Shown here in pieces: positions 43,480 through 57,712 of a DNA stretch of 64,000 nt (its first letter is position 1; the number at the start of each line of letters is the position of its first letter). The notes under the pieces were generated by a model. The model had not been told where the DNA came from and searched no databases. It saw only the letters and a list, made by a program, of their open reading frames with translations. A program made the position numbers and the translations under genes. The stretch is from Pseudorasbora parva (taxonomy: Eukaryota; Chordata; Actinopteri; Cypriniformes; Gobionidae). Where the stretch lies: positions 53,765,713 through 53,829,712 of the forward strand of contig NC_090175.1 in the NCBI RefSeq assembly GCF_024679245.1, written 5' to 3'.

Positions 43480-44840
43480 ACTGTAGGGGTTGACTGTGAA
43501 CTGTTGTTGAAAATGTCCATGTCTTTTGTCTATTAAGATAGTGTAGAATCATGAAAGTGAGAAAGTATGTCTGAATTTTAATTCCTTTAATTTGCCATAC
43601 ATAACTGAACTGGGGCTGATTTTTGGAAGTGTCTCTGCACTTTCTAAGTAAGCGACACACTCAGACCATGAAGGCAAAGGCAGCAGCCTGTGTCCAGACA
43701 CTAATGAATGAAGTTGCTTGTGTAAGCCCTTTTCTGTCTATAAAGACTTGAAAGGACACTGTGATACATTTGAAAATCCCAGTTATCAAAAAAAAAATTT
43801 TTTTTTGAAGCTCTCTATACCGACTCAATCAGCTTTGCATTTCTACTTCCTTTCACTCTCTGGACTCTCCTACAAAATGGCATAATATGCAATCTTATTC
43901 TGGGAATTTTCCAAAGAGGCATAGTAGTGGACGGAAAGGAGATGAGGGGGGTTATTTTCCAATCGGCCTTGTGAAAATGGGCAATTTCAAACTCATTTAG
44001 GTTTATTTATGAAGCCATTTCCAAATCGGTATTTATTACAGAGGACGGTATGAAAATGGTCCTTTTAAATATGACTCGAAAATGGCCATTTCTTGAATAG
44101 TCCAGTTACGGTTCTTCCTGGACACGGGCAATAAAATGACCTAATATCCCAACTATCGAGGAGCTATGCATGAGTGCAAATGTAATATAAAATTCAAAGA
44201 TTTCTATATGGATAATGCAATTTTACCTAGAATCATGCTTATTTGCAGGATCTAAAAGTAATCTGCAGTGTTGAAGCTACTTTAAAACAGTAAATTACAA
44301 AGCAGCAAGATACTCATGATTTATAGTTAATCCATAGTTAATCTACTCTTCTGATAGTTACAAACAAATAACAGTTAACCACAATGAAGCTACTTAAGAA
44401 GGAGTAACCACAAGTAATAATCTCAATTAATCACAGGTATCTACTTCAGGCATGAATAGTAAAGAAAAAAACAGTGTGGTCTCTTGAAACGAGCAATCTA
44501 TCTATACACATGCAAATTCTATATTTAATAATGCATTAGTAAAGGTTGAAATGAACAGTGATTAATAAATGCTTTAGAAGTTAATTGTCGGTTCATGTTA
44601 ACTAATATAGTTAAGAATGTTAACAAATTAAATCTTATTGTAAAGTCCACAAATTATGTTTAACAAGTTTACACAGAGGTCAACTGTGATCAATCATCAT
44701 AATAATAATATTTCTTAATTTGTCTTACTGACTGAACATGTTCAATTATTTAAATATTTTCTTTAATTGACACGTATTTAATTTATAATGTATTTTTCAT
44801 GTATTTTGCTTATATATTTCCTCAAAATGTTTGAGAATTA
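43480..44840. other. unique AT-rich sequence, no gene seen
   Basis: No TE terminus, RNA gene or convincing frame was found. A short A-run meeting a T-run forms a palindrome near 43791-43806. Confidence 0.35.
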
Positions 44841-44842
44841 GG

Positions 44843-45017
44843 ATTACACTTTATTTTAAAGTGATGTTACAGTGTACTTACTCATATGTACTGGGTAATA
44901 TTAATTGACTACATGTACTTGGTACTATGGTTAAGGTTTGGTTTAGGGTTAGTTACTTGTAAGTATGCATCATTTACTGTTATTACAATAGGATGTAGTT
45001 ACGAATAAGTATGTCAT
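44843..45017. mobile_element. MITE fragment (TTACACTTTATTTTAAAGTG end)
   Basis: It starts with a terminus widespread in cyprinid MITEs and contains AAGGTTTGGTTTAGGGTTAG, typical of that family's interior. Its other end seems lost where the fold-back element at 45018 begins. Confidence 0.5.
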
Positions 45018-45232
45018 CTTGTTTTAACCCAAAGTTGGGTCAAATATGGATTAACCCAGCAATTGGGTTGGTTTAACCTAGTGATTGGGTTCTTTTAATC
45101 CTGTGGTTGGGTTAAATATTTGCTTAAGACAACCCAATCACTGGGTTAAAACAACCCAACTGCTGGGTTAGTCCATATTTGACCCAACATTGGGTTGTTT
45201 TTTACTCAGAGTTTTTTAGAGTGTAGTTACTC
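45018..45232. mobile_element. fold-back MITE (TTGGGTCAAATATGGA family)
   Basis: The left half (AAAGTTGGGTCAAATATGGA, TTAACCCAGCAATTGGGTT) is the near-perfect reverse complement of the right half (AACCCAACTGCTGGGTTAGT, CCATATTTGACCCAACATTG), with the centre near 45120. Almost the whole element can form a hairpin. Confidence 0.85.
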
Positions 45233-45239
45233 TCTAGCA

Positions 45240-46575
45240 CAGGTACTTTTTTTAAAAACAAAAAAAAACTAAAAGTGTGTCAGAGTTCCCAGATTATTTA
45301 GGTCTTTTTTTTTTTTTTTTTTTTTCTTTTTTTTTTTTTTCCCAGTAAAGGTCATGTGCTCACTCAACTCTTTTGTATTCTGGCCTTGTCAGTTTATCAA
45401 GCAAATAATATGTTTGTCAGGCATGAAAGCCCGCAGGTCCCCCATTGAACTTTAACCATATGTCTTTTTTTCATTATTTTGTCATACGGGGAATTCAGTC
45501 GCCCTGGACAGTAACCATCAATCCGATGCGTGGCTAGCTGACGCTGAGTGACAGATCAGGCCAAAGAACGGCTAGGAGAGAGAATTGCTTCATCAGTTTG
45601 GCTATATTTGATGTTTCCCATTTACATACGGTATAGCTGTGAGCTTTCCAAAATGTGGAGAGTCTGCAAAGTGTCTGACATGGCGTCATATGTGGATGCA
45701 AAAAGTGTAAAGCCTATATGTAGTTTATATGAATATTATGGGGAATATGGGGCTGTTCAAAGACACAAAGCTAGGAACTATCTCTGTAGTGTAATTTTTA
45801 TAACTGACAGCTCAATCTATTTTGGTAAAACACAATAATAAAAATAGATAAAATGCCACGGAATGCATTTTCGATGTTTGCAGTTTCAACACTTTCCTCA
45901 TTACTCATGCCATGTGAATGCATTAACTGAACTCTGTGATTTTGTTCAAAACTGATAACAGAACACATTATTTTAGCATTTGCTCGGCCATCTGTGTGGC
46001 CGCACTGTACGTGCTGCTTTACAGCATTTCCATTACATACTTAATTAAGCTCCCATTACATATCCCCTAAATAATGGATCATTAACCATGAACCCAACCA
46101 TAGTCAACCTACCTTTTATTAATATGGGAGGGGCAATTAGAGTGATTTAATGAAGAAAAAAAAAAAACAAAAAAAACATTCTATTAGTCTGACTTTCATT
46201 GGTTTGTGAAATCCCATAAGAACCTTGTATTAACTAGCCCTCAAAATTAATGAGTCAAAGAAGTGTGTGACCATTAACTTTAGCAAACTTCGAGAGGCAT
46301 ACGAGAAAGCTAGCATTCATTAAACTGTATTAATGTACAAATTCATGTGGGCTAAAAAAAATATAGTAGCATGTAATAAGTGATCTCATACGTTTTAAGT
46401 ACTGTGTAAGAAAATCTACTGTAAGAGCTCATTTAATTTACACACTTGAAAGAATCTCGTGACGTAATATGTGGGTGATTTCATTTGGTTGTTCAAATAA
46501 ATAAGGTATGCTCAATGCATTTATTGATCAAAAACAGTAATACTGTGAAATATTACTCAGAATTCTTAATAGCGT
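45240..46575. other. unique AT-rich sequence, no gene seen
   Basis: T-rich tracts at 45307-45341. The 96-codon frame at 45548-45838 resembles no family I know and lacks supporting features. Confidence 0.35.
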
Positions 46576-46579
46576 TTTC

Positions 46580-47645
46580 CTTTCAGGGAACTCGAGTTGT
46601 GTCGTGATTGCGTCATGAGGCGTGTGTCGAATCAGTTCAATCGGAAGACGGAACGTCATAGGCGGGTGACGTCATAGACTCGGAAACTATAAAGCACCCG
46701 CGAACACAGACAGAAACTAGCTTCTGTGCCTTCAGTACCTGTCTGTCTAAACGTGGTGTTTTTGTCTGTCTTTAGTGAATGCTAGGCAGGAGTTTTCTAC
46801 CTTTGTTAAATATAAAAAAATACAAAATAAATAAAAAGATATGGTGAGCTAAGAACAACAAATCACTAGATGTGATCATCCCTGCCCACACTTCATCACC
46901 GGTGGGGATACACAATCTATGTGTGTTGCTTTTTTGGGAGTGCAGCATGCACTTTCTGCCGTCCTGTGCAGCACAACCTCAGCATCAGGGCTTGCCATTT
47001 TTCCCCAGACCTCCACACTGAGGTGTGGGGGTCCTGGAAGAAACTGGCATCATATCGTGTCTTTACCCCACAGACATCTGCTTACAGCAACATCTTAAGG
47101 CTGAGACAGTATGGTTATGGGGCGATGCCTTGGGTAGAAGAGACGCTTGCGAGCCATCTCTCTCCTTCAGCTGCATCATCCCTGAAAGCTCTGACATTAG
47201 ATCTCCTCTGGGGCTGGATGCCATGGTACAGGAGTGGCGAGGCCCTTGTACGCTTTTCCCCCGATTGCTCTGCTTCCGGGAGTTCTGGAGAGAGTACGCC
47301 GGGACCGGGTTTGTTTGCTGTCAATAGCATCATACTGGCCAGCTCGAATAGGGTTTTGGGACCTGGTATTCCTCCTGGAAGGCTCTCCTATGGAGATTCC
47401 AACCAGGAGGGACCTTCTCTCCCAGGTGAGCAGGAAATTGTGGGCTTGGCCTCTGAGGGGGCCCAGCTTGTAGATTCAGGTCTCTCAGCTAAGGTCGTTG
47501 AGACTATCCTTCACTCCAGAGCTCCATCCACGAGGAAATTATACGCACTGAAGTGGTAGTTATTCACTGCATGGTGGGGAGATCGCAAGTTGGAGCCAGT
47601 TAACTTCCCAGTTGGTACAGTACTGGAGTTCCTGCAGGATAGTTT
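46580..47645 (+). mobile_element. DIRS-like retroelement, internally deleted
   Basis: The left end (GGAACTCGAGTTGTGTCG, GGCGGGTGACGTCATAGACT, TATAAAGCACCCGCGAACAC at about 46688) looks like the promoter-bearing terminus of fish DIRS elements. It is followed by a fragment of a DIRS Gag-like protein (GVQHALSAV, then WVEETLASHLSPSAASSLKA). The sequence then jumps to the RNase H/tyrosine-recombinase region (LYAFPPIALLP, RRDLLSQ, APSTRKLYALKW). The RT is missing and frames are broken. The right terminus is replaced by a LINE tail at about 47645. Confidence 0.75.
46921..47559 (+). pseudogene. fused DIRS Gag/RNase H-recombinase remnant frame
   Basis: A 212-codon frame spans the internal deletion. 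Its first part matches DIRS Gag-like text (PWVEETLASHLSPSAASS). Its middle is an out-of-frame reading of the RNase H region, whose proper frame is at about 47234-47473. Its end is the start of the tyrosine recombinase (LVDSGLSAKVVETILHSR, then APSTRKLYALKW followed by a stop at 47557). It is an accidental fusion, not a functional protein. Confidence 0.65.
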
Positions 47646-47905
47646 AGAGATCAGGCTGGCCCCTACGCTGTCTATTTTTAAGTCACTGTTAAAAACTTTT
47701 CTATTTTCTTTAGCGTACTGATTACCCTGATGTGTTTGACTTTTAAAGTTGTGCTTTTTTATTTCTTACTCTGTTCTGGTTTTCTTTTTATGTATGTATG
47801 CTATTCTTGACCTTCTGTAAAGCACTTTGGTCAGCCTGGGGGCTGTGGGAAATGTGCTATATAAATAAAATTGAACTTGAACTTGAACTTGAACTACTTA
47901 AACTT
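47645..47905 (+). mobile_element. L2-like LINE 3' end
   Basis: It begins with a C-terminal RT segment (LSIFKSLLKTFLFSLAY, then stop). A short 3' UTR follows, with TAAAGCACTTTGGTCAGCCT, GTGCTATATAAATAAAATTG and a (TTGAAC)n tail at 47870-47894. This is the usual L2/CR1-like fish LINE ending. It is joined directly to the DIRS fragment. Confidence 0.75.
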
Positions 47906-47912
47906 AAACTAC

Positions 47913-48096
<184 letters not shown>

Positions 48097-48129
48097 ATTA
48101 ATATGTATATATATATATATATATATAAT

Positions 48130-48712
48130 AAATGTAGGCTAAAATTAAATTGAGAAAAGACGTCGTTACAAAGTCCATGTCACTACATTGGCAGTACAAT
48201 AATTTTATGCGACGAAAATAGCTATTGTGTGCACAAAAATCTAAATATTGACTTTATCCACTAAGTTAATGACGTGAACTCGAGGCATGTGTGAGAATAT
48301 GACACAGCTCCACCGTTCAATACATGACCCGGAAGAGGAGGAGCGCCGCTATAGTGTGAGCTCACGTCCGAGACCTTACACAGAAGACAATAACTTGGCG
48401 GATAAAGTCATTATTTAGATTTCTTTTGCCACAAAAACTATTCTCGTCGCTTCATAATATTATTGTACAGCCGCTGTAGTGAGATGGACTTTGTGTCGAC
48501 GTCTTTAGTGCCTTTATGGGTCTTGCGAGTGGGAATGCACTGAATGCCAATGGAGGCCTATCTGAAGCCATTCTCAGCCATCAGCTTTCAACACAAATAT
48601 CTTCATTTGTGTTCTGAAGATGAACGAAGGTCTTCCAGGTGTCCAGCGACATGAGGGTGAGTAATTAATTAAATCATTTTCATTTTTGGGTGAACTAACC
48701 CTTTAAGGCTAA
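48130..48712. mobile_element. MITE ending in GGGTGAACTAACCCTTTAA
   Basis: The right end (GAAGATGAACGAAGGTCTTC, ACATGAGGGTGAGTAATTAA, TGAACTAACCCTTTAA) is a very common cyprinid MITE terminus. The matching left terminus was not found, and the element may be truncated by the palindrome region. Confidence 0.6.
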
Positions 48713-49028
48713 ACAGGACGTTTCTGAATGGTTGGTTAATCTAATGTCACTTTCTATCTCACTTATGTACTGGCAGGGTAACGTTAGCATAGTGAGATAC
48801 AAATGCTATGTGTTTACTGATGTAGTTCATTGACAGATTGATGTTACACCTAATGCCAAGAAAACCTTTTTTTTCTGTCAATCTCGGTTTGTCAGTGATG
48901 CGTAACGTTATCTATGCATTGTACTAACTGTTACAATATATTTTTTTCTTTTTTTTGACAGTAACAGACACTGTTATAAACCATCTACATAATTGAGCAT
49001 AATTGGTGTAGTTTTACCAAGTCCACTT

Positions 49029-49446
49029 TAAAGGAACTGTAAGTAAGAAATGTATTTCAATTAATGATACAATGGTCCTGATATGTCACTAGACATCTAG
49101 AAATCATGTTAATTTCAAATACTTATATCACTAACAACAGTAGTCCGACCAGGATATTGTCATTTAAAAGTTGTTGTTGCAGCCCTCAACTGATGTTGAT
49201 GTTGACATGTTGTGTTTTGGCCTGAAGCTCCACCCTTCACCTATCGACCAATCACAAAGTCAGTAGTTTTTCGGTATCCGGGTTGCCAGATCTGCTCTAG
49301 TTACCACAGCTACAGCTACAAACGTTCCTGCTGATCCTGCAGCCGATCTGGAAACCTCAAGTCAGGGGGAGGGGGAGAGGGAGAGCTCTACAGTAATTTG
49401 AAAGTGATTGCAGATTTAGCCACAATCTTACATACACTTCCTTTAA
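49029..49446. mobile_element. MITE with TTAAAGGAACTGTAAGTAAG ends
   Basis: The left TTAAAGGAACTGTAAGTAAG and the right, reverse-complemented, TTAAAGGAAGTGTATGTAAG are inverted repeats. The body is non-coding. Confidence 0.75.
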
Positions 49447-49599
49447 CTTTAAAACCACCATACACAGTTTGTAATAACACAATAACCATAACACATTGTT
49501 CATTATAAACGTGGGATTATGAATTATATTGAGAACGTCATACATAGAAACAATGCCCTCGCCCCTAGTTTAACTTACCCACTTTAGCTGCATTCATTG

Positions 49600-50001
49600 T
49601 AGGGGTTGCACCGATTAGTCGACTTTAATGCTCTGCAATAACGCTTTAAGCTTGACGTCGACTAGTCGCTGGTCTATAGAGGGCGACACAGGATAAGAAA
49701 TTTCCTGACACACAGGCTCTGCTTTCAACAGTTAAAAATGACAAATAAACGCATACTCCGAGAACTCTCCACAAGACATGTTTGATTATACCATCTAGAT
49801 GCTCAAAATTGGTTGGGAGAATGCACGCTGTGTCATATGCCATAGCTACCCTGTGCACAAGAAAATCCGCCGTGTTCGCGTCTCAGCTCAAGGTTCAGGC
49901 TTATTTGTTTATTAATGACGTCATCAGCGACTAGTCGACGTCGACTCGACTTTCATCACATAAATGTCGACTTCAAAAAATTGGAAGTCGTTCAACCCCT
50001 A
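49600..50001. mobile_element. hAT non-autonomous element, 402 bp
   Basis: The ends are TAGGGGTTGCACCGATTAG and, reverse-complemented, TAGGGGTTGAACGACTTCC. Target duplication: ATTCATTG at 49592-49599 versus ATTCATCG at 50002-50009 (7 of 8). Both subterminal regions are rich in GTCGACT. An inverted fragment of the same family is at 14622-14745. Confidence 0.85.
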
Positions 50002-50640
50002 ATTCATCGTGAAGGGTTTCAAACTACACTCACTTCTGGAGGGGCATCTCATATACAGACGCAGGCGATTTTACTTTCACTTTAGACATAACCAACTGTG
50101 TTTATGTTAACCATGTGTGTATTCAGTAACACTTTACAATAACAGGACATGAATAATCATGTATTAATACATGAATTAATAGTTAATTCAACATGAACTC
50201 ACAATCAGTTAATATATGAACTAATAATAAACAAATGCTATCCTTAATTAAGACATGAGTCATAATGATTCATGCATGAATACAGCAGCAGTTAGTACAT
50301 GTTTGGTAATTAATGCATTAATTAACATGTATGGGTAAACTAAATCAAACAGGTTCCTTAAAATAAATAAGACGTACTCTGACTTTTAATTAAACATGTG
50401 ATTTAATACTGTCATAATTGAAACTGTAAACTGTATTAAAATCTGCCATCTGCAGCTTTGTGACAAATAACATGATTATTTAGCCATCAATTTCACAGAT
50501 TTGTCTAATCAAACATGGGAAATAGACTAATAACTACCACAAATAATTTTCATTTGATATAAACCATTTTCTGATTTTTATAGTTTAATTACATTTAGTC
50601 ATAGCTATAGTTTTCTTCCCGGAACTACAGTATGTAGGGT

Positions 50641-50645
<5 letters not shown>

Positions 50646-50683
<38 letters not shown>
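50646..50683. repeat. (CT)n tract left of the solo LTR
   Basis: It is continuous in composition with 51063-51149. The LTR at 50684-51062 appears to have split one CT microsatellite. Confidence 0.9.
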
Positions 50684-51166
<483 letters not shown>

Positions 51167-52074
51167 TTATTTATTTATTTATTTATTTTTGTACCAGGTG
51201 TGACAAGGAATAAGGATTTTTTGTGTATATGTTAATTAATTTTGTAATTAAGGAATTGTTAGTGCATCATAGTGTCACTCATGATTAACTAACCATACAC
51301 TAACATCAACTCATGGCTTGTTAATGCATCATGTCATGACTTTACTTGCGGGGGCACATCATGATTAATTCATTATTAACTAACCATGCATTATCATCAA
51401 CTCATAGCTTGTTAATGCATCATTGTGTCATGACTTCATGATTAATTCACTATTAACTACTTACCAAATTCAGCTCATGATTTTTCATAAACTTATTATA
51501 AAATTCACATGTAACTAGTATAACTGTTCAGCCCATTTATGAGAACGGAGGTACAGTATCATCATGGCCTGTCTGGGTGGAGAGAGAACTGTACGGATCA
51601 CAGCAGACGTTCCCTCACTTCTGGACTTAACTGTGTTTCCTATTTGGTTCTTTTTTAAGGACTGATTCCTCAGAAACCGTTATAAGTCATGTAGGTTTAG
51701 TTTGATGGGAAAGAGATCACAAAACAGACTGAGACCTTTTGAGATAAAATATAACAGATTTAGATGATCAGCAACATTTATGATGAAGCTTCTGATAAAA
51801 ATTGTTTAAATTATAACAATAATTCATTTGAAAATGTATTTCAAAGTCAAAATATCTGTTATTCCTTCTTAGAGAACCTGTTTAATTTAGTTTACCCATA
51901 CTTTTTTAATTAATGTATTAATTACATGATGTACTAACATGTATTAATGCTGCTGTATTCATGCATGACTCATGTCTTAGTTAAGGATAGCTCCTCATTT
52001 GTTCATGATTAGTTCATATCTTAACTGATCATGAGTGCATGTTGATCTATTAATTCATGCATTAATACATGATT

Positions 52075-52878
52075 TAGGGGTGATAGTCGAAGCTATCCCC
52101 AAATAGTCGAAGATTCGATGCATCGATACCTGATTCGACCCCCGATCTCACGGTCGAATCTTCGCGGGTGTTATGAAACGAGGATCATACCATTTTGGCA
52201 ATATGGGGGTGCTCAATATTTTAAAGACGTGTTGCGGCGCTGAGCTGAGCATCGGTGTGCGACCCCTTTAAGGGCGCTGAGCACCGCGCCTTTAAAATTA
52301 GAACACGTTCAGTGAGTGTACACACACCGGCGGCAGCATTCAGCGCCTGTCCGCAGCTACTCAGGAAGTTGTTTAAAATCCTGCTGCACCACAGAATGCT
52401 TTCGTGCAGCTCATCTGTCAGTCAATTCAAAATTGAGCTTGCGTGTAATGTGCGCGTCAGGTGGCGGTGTGAGTGAGATCCTGAGGCGCGCGGGGCTGAG
52501 CTTTGCGGACGTCTTCACCCCCTTTAGGCACAAACGACTTCAGAACGTGCATGTTATCGCACTCAAAGTGTTCTTTTCCTCTCTAGGCAGGTCTTTTTTT
52601 AGGTTTATTTATCAAAATGTTCTTTTATATATTTGTGTGATGTTCTGTATTTCGATCGCGGCTTTAACATGTAACATGAGAAAACGTTTTTTTAATGTTA
52701 ATCCACCACATTACCTTTTAGGCTATTTAAACCTAAATAAGAAAGCTATTGTCAGTTTGTCTGTCAGTTCGTCTGTCAGCCATTCACACACACATAGATG
52801 AATCGACTATCAGTCGACCATAGAGAGATTCGACAATTCTGATTCGATTGTCTAAATCCTTGGTCGAGGACAGCCCTA
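52075..52878. mobile_element. hAT non-autonomous element, 804 bp, nested in the MULE-like TIR
   Basis: The ends are TAGGGGTGATAGTCGAAGC and, reverse-complemented, TAGGGCTGTCCTCGACC. A perfect 8-bp duplication, ACATGATT, lies at 52067-52074 and 52879-52886. Subterminal GATTCGA/TCGAATC words recur at both ends. A 161-codon plus-strand frame at 52316-52801 is unrecognised and probably fortuitous. Confidence 0.88.
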
Positions 52879-52924
52879 ACATGATTATGCATGTCCTGTT
52901 ATTGTAAAGTGTCACCGTGTATTC

Positions 52925-53360
52925 AACAGTATTAGCGCAGTAAAACTACTTAGTCCTGTAATCACGTGTGTTTGACCGGCTTTTAGTGCATGTGCTCAGC
53001 ACATGTAAAATGTGCTGAGTAAATGTAAAAAAATGTAAATGTTTAACCGGCAATGCTTTAAAAAGCATGCAAATAATGAACTTCCATGACTGTGAATAAC
53101 TATAGTGTTCCGTGAGTATAACTCTCTGAAACCAGCATTTCAAGAGTGGCTAAACACCCCCTAACTTTAGTGCATATGATTGGATATTTGCTCATATTAG
53201 CGCGTAGACTCACATATTTCAAAAGGAGAGAAAGATAAATAATTAATTAAATGCCAAACCAAGAAAAAAAGAAAAAACACATTTCAAATAAATAGTTCAA
53301 GCGTGTATTGAACCATGAATGCTGTACCAAACGGTTCAATAATATTGAGAATTGTGGCAT
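52925..53360. other. unique AT-rich sequence, no gene seen
   Basis: Contains a short GTAAATGT reiteration at 53007-53041. Nothing else is recognisable. Confidence 0.35.
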
Positions 53361-53366
53361 CCCTAA

Positions 53367-54340
<974 letters not shown>

Positions 54341-54349
54341 TAAATAGGC

Positions 54350-54692
54350 TTCCATCCAGACGTCGTCTCTTTCAGGAAAGACCTTGCATTTTCCAACATG
54401 ACAATGCCAGACAACATACTGCATCAATTACAATATCAGGACTGCGTAGAAGATGGATCCGGGTACTGAAATAGCTAGCCTGCAGTCCAGATTTTTCACA
54501 CATAGAAAACGTTTGGCGCATCACAAAAAGGAAGATGCGATAAAGAAGACCTAAAACAGTTGAGCAGCTAGAAGCCTGTATTAGACAAGAATGGGACAAC
54601 ATTCCTATTCCTAAACTTGAGCAACTTGTCTCCTCAGTCCCCAGACGTTTACAGACTGTTATAAAAAGAAGAGGTAATGCCACACAGTGGTA
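54350..54692 (+). pseudogene. Tc1-like transposase C-terminal fragment
   Basis: Plus-strand text gives the C-terminal catalytic region of a Tc1-type transposase: FQHDNARQHTA (second catalytic Asp), SPDF, IENVWR (catalytic Glu block), then VEQLEACIRQEWDNIP, LVSSVPRRLQTVI and RRGNATQW with a natural stop. A stop codon (TAG) lies before the ACSPD block and substitutions are common. N-terminal DNA-binding domains and the first Asp are absent. The family differs from the two other Tc1 fossils in the window. Confidence 0.82.
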
Positions 54693-54789
54693 AATTTGTC
54701 CTTGTCCCCACTTTTTTGGCATCAAGTTTGTACTTACTTTCTCACAAAAGAATAATTTTACATGTTTTTCAATTTCAGACACACATACC

Positions 54790-55830
54790 TAAAATGCCTT
54801 ATTGATTTTCAAGTACATTTGCATTGTCACTGTATTGTGTTTTGCTTATTTTAAGGCAGTAAGATCATGCTCTTTACTGGGGAAACAAAAGGCAGGAATC
54901 CCAGGAATGAGCCATGCATCATATTGTATGGACTAATGTTGTTATTTTTGTTGCTTTAACTTTTTTGAACTTGACAGCTGTGATCCCGATTAACTGATGT
55001 TCTGTGGAAAAGAGCCTCAACTAACCAACCAGGGTGCATTTTGATTCAAAAAGACATGAGTTTGGGAAAATAAATCAGAAATGTAATTTATAGGATTCTG
55101 TTCATTTAAACAATGTGCTCACCTCACTCTGTATCAGTGAAAACAGTGAGTTATGTTCTAAAGTATTAGCAGAGTACAGTGTAGTACATGAGAATGGACA
55201 TGATGAATCATCCGTCAGCACACAGGCTTGATGAAGTACGGCAGGGAAGCAACGTCAGTCATAATAGCTGTGTGCTCAGTTTGAACACATTTGTCCAGAC
55301 AGCTGAGAAATAGAAATGCACAACAGTCTGGTAAATGCCATGCCACAAACACAAACAGAAACAGCAAAGGCACGTCATCTGCGGTTTGATCATCCTTACG
55401 CATGCAGTGTCGGGATGTTCTTTTTGTAGCTTGATACAATCTGCTACAAAGTAGATATTGGACTTATCACTGCTTTCAGACGTGTTGGAAAATTGATGTG
55501 TATGTTGATGCTCATAAGATGGGAGCGCTATCAAATCTGCTCATGTGGAGAACTGGATCTTATCAGGACATATCTGACAGTCTGCCAGACATGTGCTCAA
55601 TATTTCCTTCTTATTGTGTTTAAATGTATATCTAACAGTCTGCTCTCACACAAAATGTTCTAGGAGGGACAGATACTGAGTGATACATTCACTCGCATTG
55701 CTTTCTGGAGAATGTCTCAGGAAACACCCGCATGATGTCTGAGTTTCCTTCAGAACTAAGCTGGAAATTAACTAAAAATAGAGACATTATTTACTTCCTT
55801 TTAGCAGTTCGACAATAAACAAACAAACAA
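54790..55830. other. unique sequence, no gene seen
   Basis: No TE terminus, RNA gene or convincing frame. 55500-55760 is non-repetitive. Confidence 0.35.
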
Positions 55831-55832
55831 AC

Positions 55833-55921
<89 letters not shown>
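55833..55921. repeat. (AAT)n microsatellite
   Basis: About 29 uninterrupted trinucleotide copies, preceded by (AAAC)n. Confidence 0.97.
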
Positions 55922-55922
<1 letters not shown>

Positions 55923-56744
55923 TGCAATGCAGCATTTTATATCATATAGTACTCGATAAACCGCAAGATTTGTGTGATTGTTTGTCTGGCATGCTTAGTG
56001 TTGGACAGTCAAATTCATTCGTGCGTTTACACTTGGAATGTTTGGTTTGATTAAAAATAAAAATAAAAACCCTGAGGCCTGTTACATGAAGCTAGTTGAA
56101 CAAACTCTGAGTTTCAGAGTAGGTTTAGAGTTGACAAATCCAGATAAATCCAACCAGGGGTGCGTTTCCCGTACAACGACGTAGCTCGCAGATTAACCAC
56201 CATAGTACGATGCATCTTTGTGAAAACGAACGACCTAGTCACGACTGTTTCCCGAAACCATGGTACCTGTGTCGCAGATCCATAGTTCAAACTACGTTGG
56301 TATGAGCCGTTGTTTTTCTTCTTCTTCGATCTAATGGCTGACTGGAGACATGAGCACATACCGCCACCTACAGGAATTTGGTTTTATTTTATCTTTTCTT
56401 CGACTCGAATTAAGCTTTTGAAATGACGTTACGTAGGAGTCTTGTAATATTTAATGATTTGTTTGTTCTGCAATACATTATACACACAGTTAAAAATGTG
56501 CTCTTTTCTGATCCCAATGTCAATAATTTCACAATTTCAGATAAATACTATTTCTTATGTAATATTGATAGGCTACTTAACCACAATTGAAAAAAGATGG
56601 GTTTTGAAAAACTGTGATGTACAGTTGTGGATTGCTTATTTTGCTCAATCTTTCCCATTTTTGTCTTCTTGCAATTCTGACGTGTTAATGAAAATGACAC
56701 GAAAACCCCAATTTCCAATGCTTAAAATTGCAGTTCTTTTCAAG

Positions 56745-57180
56745 AAGGTTGTGGAATATAGTAAAGTCCAGCTATTTTCAAAGCTGAAAAATAGCATTAC
56801 AAATGCTGAAAAAAATAAAATCTGGCCAGAAATCACTTAAAAAATAAACGATGCTATGGATATGGATGCTATGGATATGGACAAAGCCCAGACAAAGTTA
56901 GGAATAAGTGGAAGGACTTTGCAAGTGTGACAAAACAGAGGGCTGTGGCACGTAAGAGGGAAGCAAACAAGACTGATGGGGTATCAGTTCAGTTCCTCCT
57001 GTCCCTAGAGGTAGACACAGTTTTGGCCATCCTGGGGCCTGTTGCAATGGAAGAATCCTTGGAGATATGGGTTCATGTGCATCAACCAGGCCTTTGCCTT
57101 CAAAGGCCAGGCCTCCAACATCAGACCCTCTCCAGTCTGGACCTTCAACATCAGGCTTCACATCTTCAGAGGGCAATAAG
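56745..57180 (+). pseudogene. MYB/SANT-like DNA-binding protein of Harbinger type, degraded
   Basis: Plus-strand frames give NAEKNKIWPEIT (about 56797-56838), a KINDAMDMD region with a stop just before it, then after a frameshift KQRAVARKREANKTDGVSVQ and LSLEVDTVLAILGPVAMEE (about 56933-57050). This order (SANT-like trihelix followed by a Lys/Arg-rich stretch and an LSXXE...ILGP motif) is that of the accessory DNA-binding protein of fish Harbinger elements. The protein normally works with the DDE transposase, which is missing here. Confidence 0.6.
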
Positions 57181-57562
57181 AAGAAACAATGCTTTAAATT
57201 CAGTTGTTAGCTACACTGCATTATTATGCTGTTGGAAATGTATGGAGGTGATGGGTGATGGCCTAATGGGTGGGTGATAGAAGTACACATGACTCTTTAG
57301 TGTGGGCCACTTCTGCAGTTTGCAGGTTGCTGAAGAGGGTCATGGCTTTGGTTATAGCTGGCTGCTGGAGACATGTCCTCTTCACCCATACGTCCTGTCA
57401 CCTGTGCACTTTAAACCATTTGTTTAATGTGACATCATTTCGGTTAAATATTTGGTTTCTTTGTCGATATGTATTAAATTAACACTTAAAAACATTTTTT
57501 AAAAAAAAACTTTTTTAACATGCAGATATACATACACACTCTCTCTCTCTCCCTATATATAA

Positions 57563-57712
<150 letters not shown>

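Noticed and set aside
52316..52801. 161-codon plus-strand frame inside the hAT element
   Set aside because: No BED finger, DDE or hAT dimerisation motif is visible. It ends in the TIR-proximal repeat region and looks fortuitous.
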